Assembly: GCA_903813345.2 (NCBI GenBank)
Contig: CAIIXF020000002.1
Span: 17,615,467-17,679,466 of the forward strand
Length of the DNA stretch: 64,000 nucleotides
Reading direction: 5' to 3'
Origin: Owenia fusiformis
Taxonomy: Eukaryota; Annelida; Polychaeta; Sabellida; Oweniidae
Shown here: one piece after another, positions 13,101-27,055 of the stretch
Position numbering within the stretch: the first letter of the stretch is position 1
Layout: every line of letters begins with the position of its first letter
Position numbers and translations under genes: made by a program
Notes under the pieces: model-generated
The model's input: only the letters and a program-made list of their open reading frames with translations
Databases searched by the model: none
Told to the model about the DNA's origin: nothing

Positions 13101-15111
13101 TGTTCTCTCCAAGGCAAGAGGTATGTAGATACAAATGCTGCAGATAGGTAGCACAAATTGTAGATTCTCTGTGGTTTTCCTTGTGTGGTTCTTCTTGTTC
13201 TCTCCAAGGCAAGAGGACTGCACCTGAAAGTACATTTAAGGAAAAGATCAGCGATGGTTCAATTAAAAAGAAAGAAAACCCCGAAACTAAGCCCACAATT
13301 TTAACATGAAAACCCAAAAGAAAAGACCCTTCAATCTACAACTGTAGCTAAAATGAACACAAGACTTCAGACCTTCAAAATTTAGATCTGGAGTAGTACT
13401 TGAAGTCAACTTTAAAATTGAATCATTACTAAGTAAGTATTGGTCAACAAAATACAATACAATACAAAACAAAACAATACAAAACTATACAATACAATAC
13501 AATACAATACAACACTAAGCACTAGATCCATGATCTTGGTCATCTGGTTCGTTGCTTGTCTAGTTCGTTGTTTGTTTGGTTCGTTGGAGGGAGTGTTGGT
13601 TAGTTGGTTGATTAATTAGTTAGTTGGTTGGTTAGTTTTAACCTATTGGGTGGTCTGGTGGTTGTCTGGTTGGTTAGTTGGTTGGTTAGTAAGTAAGTTA
13701 ATTAATAGATTAAGCCTATTGGGTCATTGGTTGGTCGGTTGGATGTCCGGTTGGTTGGTTGGTTGTCTGGTTGTTTGACACGCCCACACCCCCAAGAAAA
13801 ACTGGAATAGTACTGGGAGCAGCCCCCTGCTAATGGGATGCAACTGATTGCATGAGATAAAACTGGTCAAAATGCGACAACTACGGTAAGTCCTGGAAAC
13901 TCGAGCTAGTCCCCTGGTGGAGAAATGTGATTTCAACGGGACCGTCTTTTTGCAGGGACTTCACCATCTGTGCTACAAATAGATAAAAACATGTTGTAGT
14001 AGTTGTTATTTTACATAAAACTTTAAATAAAACTGAACTCTATACTTTACACTACACTACAAGTTAAAATTTATTTCTCCCAATTTGATATAAACCAGTA
14101 GACTTCCATATTTCTGATTTTGAAACATGAACTCTATCCCCCGGAAACCCAACCACCCCCCTCCCACTTTACCTTAGAGTCCAAGTTCCTCCACCAAAAA
14201 TATGGGCTGGCCAAACAAAAGTCCACCAGTAAATATCAAACTGGGACTATGCAAAACCAGGAAGGAATACTTAACTTAGGTAGCAGGAACGCAGCTGTTG
14301 TCGACGTTGGGACGTTGGTCATCGGGCTCCTCATCTCCAAGCTGAAAGGGAACCTGAAAACAGAGGAACTAAACTGATGTAATAATTGAATAGAAAAAAA
14401 GTACTTACTTTGGTGCTTTGGTGACAGGAACACGAACACCTTTCGCCCATGATACTGTTTACGTGGACTGGACCTGATGGCTCAAAGTTGTCGAAAGACT
14501 GATCCAGCTGTCGCCCTAACTTGGTGTGTTTGCTGCATCTCTCTCATAGTTGTACCTGAAAGATACAAGATAAGAAAATGAAAAATACAAGGATGCAACT
14601 TGGTCGAGTCATTTCCAATACAAGCGGAGGAGGGAATGCCAAGACATTCCTTTCATTGACTCTAGTAAATCTGTCATTGCCTTGTACCCTCCCGGCTCGA
14701 GATTTATATCATCAAGTCAACTAACTGCTTGGGCAGATGTAACTCTTTAGGAAGAATGGAATAGTGGAGTATATGTATATTCTTTAAGAACACAGACCAC
14801 ATGTGAAAATAATGAAACATGGCTTCATGGTACATTTGTACATTAAGTGAAATCAAGGCAGTCATCATTTAGTGTATTTCTTAGAAAAAATGTTTGCCAA
14901 ACATACATGTGCCCACAATGGGATTAGAAGCCCAATAATTGAAAAATGTGTCGTTGTGGAATAACCGTACTGAACAAGAGAGCAAAATCATCAAATGATA
15001 GAACAGATTATGTTTTACAGTACCTTTAACAAGATGGTATGTAGATATAAATGCTGCAGATAGGTAGCCCAAATTGTAGATTCTCTGTGGTTTTCCTTTT
15101 GTGTTTCCTTT
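13101..15111. repeat. Array unit 6
   Basis: This unit is 2,011 bp, the shortest full copy, partly because of a shorter AATAC run. It starts with the TGTTCTCTCC variant and has a seven-A run near 14394. Confidence 0.9.
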
Positions 15112-17159
15112 TGTTCTCTTTAAGGCAAGAGGTATGTAGATACAAATGCTGCAGATAGGTAGCACAAATTGTAGATTCTCTGTGGTTTTCCTTGTGTGGT
15201 TCTTCTTGTTCTCTCCAAGGCAAGAGGACTGCACCTGAAAGTACATTTAAGGAAAAGATCAGCGATGGTTCAATTAAAAAGAAAGAAAACCCCGAAACTA
15301 AGCCCACAATTTTAACATGAAAACCCAAAAGAAAAGACCCTTCAATCTACAACTGTAGCTAAAATGAACACAAGACTTCAGACCTTCAAAATTTAGATCT
15401 GGAGTAGAACTTGAAGTCAACTTTAAAATTGAATCATTACTGAGTAAGTATTGGTCAACAAAATACAATACAATACAAAACAAAACAATACAAAACTATA
15501 CAATACAGTACAATACAATACAATACAATACAACACTAAGCACTAGATCCATGATCTTGGTCATCTGGTTCGTTGCTTGTCTAGTTCGTTGGTTGTTTGG
15601 TTCGCGTTGGTTGTTTGGTTCGTTGGAGGGAGTGTTGGTTAGTTGGTTGATTAATTAGTTAGTTGGTTGGTTAGTTTTAACCTATTGGGTGGTCTGGTGG
15701 TTGTCTGGTTGGTTAGTTGGTTGGTTAGTAAGTAAGTTAGTTAATAGATTAAGCCTATTGGGTCATTGGTTGGTCGGTTGGATGTCCGGTTGGTTGGTTG
15801 GTTGTCTGGTTGTTTGACACGCCCCCACCCCCAAGAAAAACTGGAATAGTACTGGGAGCAGCCCCCTGCTAATGGGATGCAACTGATTGCATGAGATAAA
15901 ACTGGTCAAAATGCGACATCTACGGTAAGTCCTGGAAACTCGAGCTAGTCCCCTGGTGGAGAAATGTGATTTCAACGGGACCGTCTTTTTGCAGGGACTT
16001 CACCATCTGTGCTACAAATAGATAAAAACATGTTGTAGTAGTTGTTATTTTACATAAAACTTTAAATAAAACTGAACTCTATACTTTACACTACACTACA
16101 AGTTAAAATTTATTTCTCCCAATTTGATATAAACCAGTAGACTTCCATATTTCTGATTTTGAAACATGAACTCTATCCCCCGGAAACCCAACCACCCCCC
16201 TCCCACTTTACCTTAGAGTCCAAGTTCCTCCACCAAAAATATGGGCTGGCCAAACAAAAGTCCACCAGTAAATATCAAACTGGGACTATGCAAAACCAGG
16301 AAGGAATACTTAACTTAGGTAGCAGGAACGCAGCTGTTGTCGACGTTGGGACGTTGGTCATCGGGCTCCTCATCTCCAAGCTGAAAGGGAACCTGAAAAC
16401 AGAGGAACTAAACTGATGTAATAATTGAATAGAAAAAAAAGTACTTACTTTGGTGCTTTTGTGACAGGAACACGAACACCTTTCGCCCATGATACTGTTT
16501 ACGTGGACTGGACCTGATGGCTCAAAGTTGTCGAAAGACTGATCCAGCTGTCGCCCTAACTTGGTGTGTTTGCTGCATCTCTCTCATAGTTGTACCTGAA
16601 AGATACAAGATAAGAAAATGAAAAATACAAGGATGCAACTTGGTCGAGTCATTTCCAATACAAGCGGAGGAGGGAATGCCAAGACATTCCTTTCATTGAC
16701 TCTAGTAAATCTGTCATTGCCTTGTACCCTCCCGGCTCGAGATTTATATCATCAAGTCAACTAACTGCTTGGGCAGATGTAACTCTGTAGGAAGAATGGA
16801 AGAATGGAATAGTGGAGTATATGTATATTCTTTAAGAACACAGACCACATGTGAAAATAATGAAACATGGCTTCATGGTACATTTGTACATTAAGTGAAA
16901 TCAAGGCAGTCATCATTTAGTGTATTTCTTAGAAAAAATGTTTGCCAAACATACATGTGCCCACAATGGGATTAGAAGCCCAATAATTGAAAAATGTGTC
17001 GTTGTGGAATAACCGTACTGAACCAGAGAGCAAAATCATCAAATGATAGAACCGATTATGTTTTACAGTACCTTTAACAAGATGGTATGTAGATATAAAT
17101 GCTGCAGATAGGTAGCACAAATTGTAGATTCTCTGTGGTTTTCCTTTTGTGTTTCTTTT
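15112..17159. repeat. Array unit 7
   Basis: This unit is 2,048 bp and nearly identical to unit 5, including the doubled GGAAGAAT near 16792. Unit 5 is 4,059 bp away, exactly two unit lengths. Confidence 0.9.
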
Positions 17160-19186
17160 TGTTCTCTCCAAGGCAAGAGGTATGTAGATACAAATGCTGC
17201 AGATAGGTAGCACAAATTGTAGATTCTCTGTGGTTTTCCTTGTGTGGTTCTTCTTGTTCTCTCCAAGGCAAGAGGACTGCACCTGAAAGTACATTTAAGG
17301 AAAAGATCAGCGATGGTTCAATTAAAAAGAAAGAAAACCCCGAAACTAAGCCCACAATTTTAACATGAAAACCCAAAAGAAAAGACCCTTCAATCTACAA
17401 CTGTAGCTAAAATGAACACAAGACTTCAGACCTTCAAAATTTAGATCTGGAGTAGAACTTGAAGTCAACTTTAAAATTGAATCATTACTGAGTAAGTATT
17501 GGTCAACAAAATACAATACAATACAAAACAAAACAAAACAATACAAAACTATACAATACAGTACAATACAATACAATACAATACAACACTAAGCACTAGA
17601 TCCATGATCTTGGTCATCTGGTTCGTTGCTTGTCTAGTTCGTTGGTTGTTTGGTTCGTTGGAGGGAGTGTTGGTTAGTTGGTTGATTAATTAGTTAGTTG
17701 GTTGGTTAGTTTTAACCTATTGGGTGGTCTGGTGGTTGTCTGGTTGGTTAGTTGGTTGGTTAGTAAGTAAGTTAGTTAATAGATTAAGCCTATTGGGTCA
17801 TTGGTTGGTCGGTTGGATGTCCGGTTGGTTGGTTGGTTGTCTGGTTGTTTGACACGCCCCCACCCCCAAGAAAAACTGGAATAGTACTGGGAGCAGCCCC
17901 CTGCTAATGGGATGCAACTGATTGCATGAGATAAAACTGGTCAAAATGCGACATCTACGGTAAGTCCTGGAAACTCGAGCTAGTCCCCTGGTGGAGAAAT
18001 GTGATTTCAACGGGACCGTCTTTTTGCAGGGACTTCACCATCTGTGCTACAAATAGATAAAAACATGTTGTAGTAGTTGTTATTTTACATAAAACTTTAA
18101 ATAAAACTGAACTCTATACTTTACACTACACTACAAGTTAAAATTTATTTCTCCCAATTTGATATAAACCAGTAGACTTCCATATTTCTGATTTTGAAAC
18201 ATGAACTCTATCCCCCGGAAACCCAACCACCCCCCTCCCACTTTACCTTAGAGTCCAAGTTCCTCCACCAAAAATATGGGCTGGCCAAACAAAAGTCCAC
18301 CAGTAAATATCAAACTGGGACTATGCAAAACCAGGAAGGAATACTTAACTTAGGTAGCAGGAACGCAGCTGTTGTCGACGTTGGGACGTTGGTCATCGGG
18401 CTCCTCATCTCCAAGCTGAAAGGGAACCTGAAAACAGAGGAACTAAACTGATGTAATAATTGAATAGAAAAAAAAGTACTTACTTTGGTGCTTTGGTGAC
18501 AGGAACACGAACACCTTTCGCCCATGATACTGTTTACGTGGACTGGACCTGATGGCTCAAAGTTGTCGAAAGACTGATCCAGCTGTCGCCCTAACTTGGT
18601 GTGTTTGCTGCATCTCTCTCATAGTTGTACCTGAAAGATACAAGATAAGAAAATGAAAAATACAAGGATGCAACTTGGTCGAGTCATTTCCAATACAAGC
18701 GGAGGAGGGAATGCCAAGACATTCCTTTCATTGACTCTAGTAAATCTGTCATTGCCTTGTACCCTCCCGGCTCGAGATTTATATCATCAAGTCAACTAAC
18801 TGCTTGGGCAGATGTAACTCTTTAGGAAGAATGGAATAGTGGAGTATATGTATATTCTTTAAGAACACAGACCACATGTGAAAATAATGAAACATGGCTT
18901 CATGGTACATTTGTACATTAAGTGAAATCAAGGCAGTCATCATTTAGTGTATTTCTTAGAAAAAATGTTTGCCAAACATACATGTGCCCACAATGGGATT
19001 AGAAGCCCAATAATTGAAAAATGTGTCGTTGTGGAATAACCGTACTGAACAAGAGAGCAAAATCATCAAATGATAGAACAGATTATGTTTTACAGTACCT
19101 TTAACAAGATGGTATGTAGATATAAATGCTGCAGATAGGTAGCACAAATTGTAGATTCTCTGTGGTTTTCCTTTTGTGTTTCCTTT
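17160..19186. repeat. Array unit 8
   Basis: This unit is 2,027 bp. It starts with TGTTCTCTCC, as unit 6 does, and has a slightly longer AAAAC/AATAC run near 17515-17585. Confidence 0.9.
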
Positions 19187-21215
19187 TGTTCTCTTTAAGG
19201 CAAGAGGTATGTAGATACAAATGCTGCAGATAGGTAGCACAAATTGTAGATTCTCTGTGGTTTTCCTTGTGTGGTTCTTCTTGTTCTCTCCAAGGCAAGA
19301 GGACTGCACCTGAAAGTACATTTAAGGAAAAGATCAGCGATGGTTCAATTAAAAAGAAAGAAAACCCCGAAACTAAGCCCACAATTTTAACATGAAAACC
19401 CAAAAGAAAAGACCCTTCAATCTACAACTGTAGCTAAAATGAACACAAGACTTCAGACCTTCAAAATTTAGATCTGGAGTAGAACTTGAAGTCAACTTTA
19501 AAATTGAATCATTACTGAGTAAGTATTGGTCAACAAAATACAATACAATACAAAACAATACAAAACTATACAATACAGTACAATACAATACAATACAATA
19601 CAACACTAAGCACTAGATCCATGATCTTGGTCATCTGGTTCGTTGCTTGTCTAGTTCGTTGGTTGTTTGGTTCGCGTTGGTTGTTTGGTTCGTTGGAGGG
19701 AGTGTTGGTTAGTTGGTTGATTAATTAGTTAGTTGGTTGGTTAGTTTTAACCTATTGGGTGGTCTGGTGGTTGTCTGGTTGGTTAGTTGGTTGGTTAGTA
19801 AGTAAGTTAGTTAATAGATTAAGCCTATTGGGTCATTGGTTGGTCGGTTGGATGTCCGGTTGGTTGGTTGTCTGGTTGTTTGACACGCCCCCACCCCCAA
19901 GAAAAACTGGAATAGTACTGGGAGCAGCCCCCTGCTAATGGGATGCAACTGATTGCATGAGATAAAACTGGTCAAAATGCGACATCTACGGTAAGTCCTG
20001 GAAACTCGAGCTAGTCCCCTGGTGGAGAAATGTGATTTCAACGGGACCGTCTTTTTGCAGGGACTTCACCATCTGTGCTACAAATAGATAAAAACATGTT
20101 GTAGTAGTTGTTATTTTACATAAAACTTTAAATAAAACTGAACTCTATACTTTACACTACACTACAAGTTAAAATTTATTTCTCCCAAATTGATATAAAC
20201 CAGTAGACTTCCATATTTCTGATTTTGAAACATGAACTCTATCCCCGGAAACCCAACCACCCCCCTCCCACTTTACCTTAGAGTCCAAGTTCCTCCACCA
20301 AAAATATGGGCTGGCCAAACAAAAGTCCACCAGTAAATATCAAACTGGGACTATGCAAAACCAGGAAGGAATACTTAACTTAGGTAGCAGGAACGCAGCT
20401 GTTGTCGACGTTGGGACGTTGGTCATCGGGCTCATCATCTCCAAGCTGAAAGGGAACCTGAAAACAGAGGAACTAAACTGATGTAATAATTGAATAGAAA
20501 AAAAGTACTTACTTTGGTGCTTTGGTGACAGGAACACGAACACCTTTCGCCCATGATACTGTTTACGTGGACTGGACCTGATGGCTCAAAGTTGTCGAAA
20601 GACTGATCCAGCTGTCGCCCTAACTTGGTGTGTTTGCTGCATCTCTCTCATAGTTGTACCTGAAAGATACAAGATAAGAAAATGAAAAATACAAGGATGC
20701 AACTTGGTCGAGTCATTTCCAATACAAGCGGAGGAGGGAATGCCAAGACATTCCTTTCATTGACTCTAGTAAATCTGTCATTGCCTTGTACCCTCCCGGC
20801 TCGAGATTTATATCATCAAGTCAACTAACTGCTTGGGCAGATGTAACTCTTTAGGAAGAATGGAATAGTGGAGTATATGTATATTCTTTAAGAACACAGA
20901 CCACATGTGAAAATAATGAAACATGGCTTCATGGTACATTTGTACATTAAGTGAAATCAAGGCAGTCATCATTTAGTGTATTTCTTAGAAAAAATGTTTG
21001 CCAAACATACATGTGCCCACAATGGGATTAGAAGCCCAATAATTGAAAAATGTGTCGTTGTGGAATAACCGTACTGAACAAGAGAGCAAAATCATCAAAT
21101 GATAGAACAGATTATGTTTTACAGTACCTTTAACAAGATGGTATGTAGATATAAATGCTGCAGATAGGTAGCACAAATTGTAGATTCTCTGTGGTTTTCC
21201 TTTTGTGTTTCCTTT
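19187..21215. repeat. Array unit 9
   Basis: This unit is 2,029 bp. It has one C fewer in the C-run near 20245, which breaks an 85-codon plus-strand frame that is open in the other full units, and one GGTT less near 19866. Confidence 0.9.
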
Positions 21216-23259
21216 TGTTCTCTTTAAGGCAAGAGGTATGTAGATACAAATGCTGCAGATAGGTAGCACAAATTGGAGATTCTCTGTGGTTTTCCTTGTG
21301 TGGTTCTTCTTGTTCTCTCCAAGGCAAGAGGACTGCACCTGAAAGTACATTTAAGGAAAAGATCAGCGATGGTTCAATTAAAAAGAAAGAAAACCCCGAA
21401 ACTAAGCCCACAATTTTAACATGAAAACCCAAAAGAAAAGACCCTTCAATCTACAACTGTAGCTAAAATGAACACAAGACTTCAGACCTTCAAAATTTAG
21501 ATCTGGAGTAGAACTTGAAGTCAACTTTAAAATTGAATCATTACTGAGTAAGTATTGGTCAACAAAATACAATACAATACAAAACAAAACAAAACAATAC
21601 AAAACTATACAATACAGTACAATACAATACAATACAATACAACACTAAGCACTAGATCCATGATCTTGGTCATCTGGTTCGTTGCTTGTCTAGTTCGTTG
21701 GTTGTTTGGTTCGCGTTGGTTGTTTGGTTCGTTGGAGGGAGTGTTGGTTAGTTGGTTGATTAATTAGTTAGTTGGTTGGTTAGTTTTAACCTATTGGGTG
21801 GTCTGGTGGTTGTCTGGTTGGTTAGTTGGTTGGTTAGTAAGTAAGTTAGTTAATAGATTAAGCCTATTGGGTCATTGGTTGGTCGGTTGGATGTCCGGTT
21901 GGTTGGTTGGTTGTCTGGTTGTTTGACACGCCCCCACCCCCAAGAAAAACTGGAATAGTACTGGGAGCAGCCCCCTGCTAATGGGATGCAACTGATTGCA
22001 TGAGATAAAACTGGTCAAAATGCGACATCTACGGTAAGTCCTGGAAACTCGAGCTAGTCCCCTGGTGGAGAAATGTGATTTCAACGGGACCGTCTTTTTG
22101 CAGGGACTTCACCATCTGTGCTACAAATAGATAAAAACATGTTGTAGTAGTTGTTATTTTACATAAAACTTTAAATAAAACTGAACTCTATACTTTACAC
22201 TACACTACAAGTTAAAATTTATTTCTCCCAATTTGATATAAACCAGTAGACTTCCATATTTCTGATTTTGAAACATGAACTCTATCCCCCGGAAACCCAA
22301 CCACCCCCCTCCCACTTTACCTTAGAGTCCAAGTTCCTCCACCAAAAATATGGGCTGGCCAAACAAAAGTCCACCAGTAAATATCAAACTGGGACTATGC
22401 AAAACCAGGAAGGAATACTTAACTTAGGTAGCAGGAACGCAGCTGTTGTCGACGTTGGGACGTTGGTCATCGGGCTCCTCATCTCCAAGCTGAAAGGGAA
22501 CCTGAAAACAGAGGAACTAAACTGATGTAATAATTGAATAGAAAAAAAGTACTTACTTTGGTGCTTTGGTGACAGGAACACGAACACCTTTCGCCCATGA
22601 TACTGTTTACGTGGACTGGACCTGATGGCTCAAAGTTGTCGAAAGACTGATCCAGCTGTCGCCCTAACTTGGTGTGTTTGCTGCATCTCTCTCATAGTTG
22701 TACCTGAAAGATACAAGATAAGAAAATGAAAAATACAAGGATGCAACTTGGTCGAGTCATTTCCAATACAAGCGGAGGAGGGAATGCCAAGACATTCCTT
22801 TCATTGACTCTAGTAAATCTGTCATTGCCTTGTACCCTCCCGGCTCGAGATTTATATCATCAAGTCAACTAACTGCTTGGGCAGATGTAACTCTTTAGGA
22901 AGAATGGAATAGTGGAGTATATGTATATTCTTTAAGAACACAGACCACATGTGAAAATAATGAAACATGGCTTCATGGTACATTTGTACATTAAGTGAAA
23001 TCAAGGCAGTCATCATTTAGTGTATTTCTTAGAAAAAATGTTTGCCAAACATACATGTGCCCACAATGGGATTAGAAGCCCAATAATTGAAAAATGTGTC
23101 GTTGTGGAATAACCGTACTGAACAAGAGAGCAAAATCATCAAATGATAGAACAGATTATGTTTTACAGTACCTTTAACAAGATGGTATGTAGATATAAAT
23201 GCTGCAGATAGGTAGCACAAATTGTAGATTCTCTGTGGTTTTCCTTTTGTGTTTCCTTT
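21216..23259. repeat. Array unit 10
   Basis: This unit is 2,044 bp and shares the seven-A run near 22553 with units 6, 9 and 11. A T-to-G change near 21275 alters the 95-bp repeat. Confidence 0.9.
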
Positions 23260-25288
23260 TGTTCTCTTTAAGGCAAGAGGTATGTAGATACAAATGCTGC
23301 AGATAGGTAGCACAAATTGTAGATTCTCTGTGGTTTTCCTTGTGTGGTTCTTCTTGTTCTCTCCAAGGCAAGAGGACTGCACCTGAAAGTACATTTAAGG
23401 AAAAGATCAGCGATGGTTCAATTAAAAAGAAAGAAAACCCCGAAACTAAGCCCACAATTTTAACATGAAAACCCAAAAGAAAAGACCCTTCAATCTACAA
23501 CTGTAGCTAAAATGAACACAAGACTTCAGACCTTCAAAATTTAGATCTGGAGTAGAACTTGAAGTCAACTTTAAAATTGAATCATTACTGAGTAAGTATT
23601 GGTCAACAAAATACAATACAATACAAAACAAAACAATACAAAACTATACAATACAGTACAATACAATACAATACAACACTAAGCACTAGATCCATGATCT
23701 TGGTCATCTGGTTCGTTGCTTGTCTAGTTCGTTGGTTGTTTGGTTCGCGTTGGTTGTTTGGTTCGTTGGAGGGAGTGTTGGTTAGTTGGTTGATTAATTA
23801 GTTAGTTGGTTGGTTAGTTTTAACCTATTGGGTGGTCTGGTGGTTGTCTGGTTGGTTAGTTGGTTGGTTAGTAAGTAAGTTAGTTAATAGATTAAGCCTA
23901 TTGGGTCATTGGTTGGTCGGTTGGATGTCCGGTTGGTTGGTTGGTTGTCTGGTTGTTTGACACGCCCCCACCCCCAAGAAAAACTGGAATAGTACTGGGA
24001 GCAGCCCCCTGCTAATGGGATGCAACTGATTGCATGAGATAAAACTGGTCAAAATGCAACATCTACGGTAAGTCCTGGAAACTCGAGCTAGTCCCCTCGT
24101 GGAGAAATGTGATTTCAACGGGACCGTCTTTTTGCAGGGACTTCACCATCTGTGCTACAAATAGATAAAAACATGTTGTAGTAGTTGTTATTTTACATAA
24201 AACTTTAAATAAAACTGAACTCTATACTTTACACTACAAGTTAAAATTTATTTCTCCCAATTTGATATAAACCAGTAGACTTCCATATTTCTGATTTTGA
24301 AACATGAACTCTATCCCCCGGAAACCCAACCACCCCCCTCCCACTTTACCTTAGAGTCCAAGTTCCTCCACCAAAAATATGGGCTGGCCAAACAAAAGTC
24401 CACCAGTAAATATCAAACTGGGACTATGCAAAACCAGGAAGGAATACTTAACTTAGGTAGCAGGAACGCAGCTGTTGTCGACGTTGGGACGTTGGTCATC
24501 GGGCTCCTCATCTCCAAGCTGAAAGGGAACCTGAAAACAGAGGAACTAAACTGATGTAATAATTGAATAGAAAAAAAGTACTTACTTTGGTGCTTTGGTG
24601 ACAGGAACACGAACACCTTTCGCCCATGATACTGTTTACGTGGACTGGACCTGATGGCTCAAAGTTGTCGAAAGACTGATCCAGCTGTCGCCCTAACTTG
24701 GTGTGTTTGCTGCATCTCTCTCATAGTTGTACCTGAAAGATACAAGATAAGAAAATGAAAAATACAAGGATGCAACTTGGTCGAGTCATTTCCAATACAA
24801 GCGGAGGAGGGAATGCCAAGACATTCCTTTCATTGACTCTAGTAAATCTGTCATTGCCTTGTACCCTCCCGGCTCGAGATTTATATCATCAAGTCAACTA
24901 ACTGCTTGGGCAGATGTAACTCTTTAGGAAGAATGGAATAGTGGAGTATATGTATATTCTTTAAGAACACAGACCACATGTGAAAATAATGAAACATGGC
25001 TTCATGGTACATTTGTACATTAAGTGAAATCAAGGCAGTCATCATTTAGTGTATTTCTTAGAAAAAATGTTTGCCAAACATACATGTGCCCACAATGGGA
25101 TTAGAAGCCCAATAATTGAAAAATGTGTCGTTGTGGAATAACCGTACTGAACAAGAGAGCAAAATCATCAAATGATAGAACAGATTATGTTTTACAGTAC
25201 CTTTAACAAGATGGTATGTAGATATAAATGCTGCAGATAGGTAGCACAAATTGTAGATTCTCTGTGGTTTTCCTTTTGTGTTTCCTTT
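23260..25288. repeat. Array unit 11
   Basis: This unit is 2,029 bp. One CACTA is missing from the CACTACACTA stretch near 24232. Confidence 0.9.
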
Positions 25289-25710
25289 TGTTCTCTTTAA
25301 GGCAAGAGGTATGTAGATACAAATGCTGCAGATAGGTAGCACAAATTGTAGATTCTCTGTGGTTTTCCTTGTGTGGTTCTTCTTGTTCTCTCCAAGGCAA
25401 GAGGACTGCACCTGAAAGTACATTTAAGGAAAAGATCAGCGATGGTTCAATTAAAAAGAAAGAAAACCCCGAAACTAAGCCCACAATTTTAACATGAAAA
25501 CCCAAAAGAAAAGACCCTTCAATCTACAACTGTAGCTAAAATGAACACAAGACTTCAGACCTTCAAAATTTAGATCTGGAGTAGAACTTGAAGTCAACTT
25601 TAAAATTGAATCATTACTGAGTCAGTATTGGTCAACAAAATACAATACAATACAAAACAAAACAATACAAAACTATACAATACAGTACAATACAACACTA
25701 AGCACTACTG
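25289..25710. repeat. Array unit 12, partial (right end of array)
   Basis: Only the first ~422 bp of a unit is present. It ends within AAGCACTA, and the next base starts CTGGCCCCGATTG, unrelated to the array. Confidence 0.85.
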
Positions 25711-25711
25711 G

Positions 25712-26660
25712 CCCCGATTGTATTTACCATAATCGCCGTAATAAGCGCCCAACCCTAATAAGCGCCTCCCTCGCTTCATAGATATCAAGAAATATTGAAA
25801 CAAAATGGTGGACATGAAATATTTAGAATTCACAATGGTTTGAGCTTTATTATACTCTAACAATGCAAGAAGTGCACATTTTCATGCTCCTTCGTTGTTC
25901 CTGGGAAAGGTAAGATGATTTGTGGAAATGTTAGACTCTTGCAAATGTGTGACTGTTGCAAGGCTACTCCTTGAAACTTTCAAAAATTGGCCTCACTTCG
26001 CACTCTTCATGCTAGCTTTGGGGATCCATGCACCTCCAATTCATAGTTTGGAAAAATGCGTTTATGTGTGATGCTAACTTTGCCTTGTTTCATTAGTCAA
26101 GATACACAATTCATATACAAGGTAAACAGATTTTAAAAACATGTGTCTTAATCAAAAAAATATGGCAGTCATTTTTGTACTTTTTATTTAATATAGCGTC
26201 GCCTTAACATGGCTGAAACTCCCTAAATTACAAAAGGCCACAGCTTTGCTGCACATTATACATTACTATCTGAAATAGATACATTTTCTGAAAAAATCAA
26301 AAGATTCAGTTCATTGACCTTTCCTGAGCACCTCCTTTTAGCTATTTTTCAGTCACATATTCAGAGGGCTGAAAGGGTTATTTCATCATGTTTATGGTCA
26401 TTCTGACCATTTTCATTGTGTTCCTGGTCATGTAAATGATATGTGGAACTAGTTAAACTGACTGGAGGTCCAAACAGAACTCTGTTATCTTGGTTCAAAA
26501 CCCGGGGTTCAAAACATTTTCCAAATCAAGAATTGTTTTGACATTTTTTCTTTTGTCATTTCCTGTTAACTTCCATAGCACCTTAAAAATAAGAGAACTT
26601 TCAAGAGGTCGATGAGAGCATACAAAATGGAAAATATACAAATTTTAAGGGATTTGTATC
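25712..26660. other. Unassigned flank to the right of the array
   Basis: It opens with CTGGCCCCGATTG and two AATAAGCGCC words, which look like the end of another dispersed element. Around 26195-26290 there is a diverged likeness to the interior of the MITE that follows (AACATGGCTGAAA...). No gene is seen. Confidence 0.4.
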
Positions 26661-27055
26661 TAGAGTCCATTTCACTGCTTCATTTCGTCAGTAGAACGGC
26701 AAAAATAAGAAATTGGGAGACCATTGTGCAATAATATATGGAAAAGTATATTCATAATGTACATGAATGACATTTGTATATCTTGGATTGCTTCTAGTTT
26801 GGCTTATAAAGTGTGTGGCCTCTTATATTTGGATGTTTCTCTGCCATGTTATTTTCAATAAGATTAACATGGCTGAAATTCTTCAAATTACAAGACGGCA
26901 CAGGCTTATTGCACAAAAAACTAAAAAATCTGAAATATACAAATGTCATTCATGTACATTATGAATATACTTTTCCATATATTATTGCACAATGGTCTCC
27001 CAATTTCTTATTTTTGCCGTTCTACTGACGAAATGAAGCAGTGAAATGGACTTTA
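26661..27055. mobile_element. MITE with ~125-bp inverted repeats (intact copy)
   Basis: The arms at 26661-26785 and 26931-27055 are almost perfect inverted copies, starting TAGAGTCCATTTCACTG. The total is 395 bp with no coding frame of note. A second copy, split by another transposon, is at 50750-53610. The TA at the ends suggests a Tc1/mariner-type target site. Confidence 0.85.

Larger units (their letters stand above)
2101..25710. repeat. Tandem array of ~2.04-kb units (11 full plus one partial)
   Basis: Twelve copies of the same sequence run head to tail. Full units are 2,011-2,049 bp, apart from the first, which carries an 816-bp insertion. The last is cut after about 422 bp. Units look nearly identical apart from scattered substitutions and changes in repeat number. 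Each contains, left to right: a 95-bp near-repeat, an AATAC microsatellite, a GTTG/GGTT-rich block of about 250 bp, a C-run, and about 1.2 kb of complex sequence. On the minus strand each unit has splice-like signals: acceptors ACTTTCAG, ATCTTTCAG, CTGTTTTCAG and CTATTTGTAG, and donors TTAAAG/GTACTG, CCAAAG/GTAAGT and CTAAG/GTAAAG. None of the resulting exons gives one consistent long frame. It is not rDNA, 5S RNA or histone DNA. Shared variants show two-unit blocks of about 4.06 kb. Confidence 0.95.

Noticed and set aside
2101-25710. rDNA, 5S RNA or histone cluster
   Set aside because: No rRNA, tRNA or histone sequence occurs in the unit.
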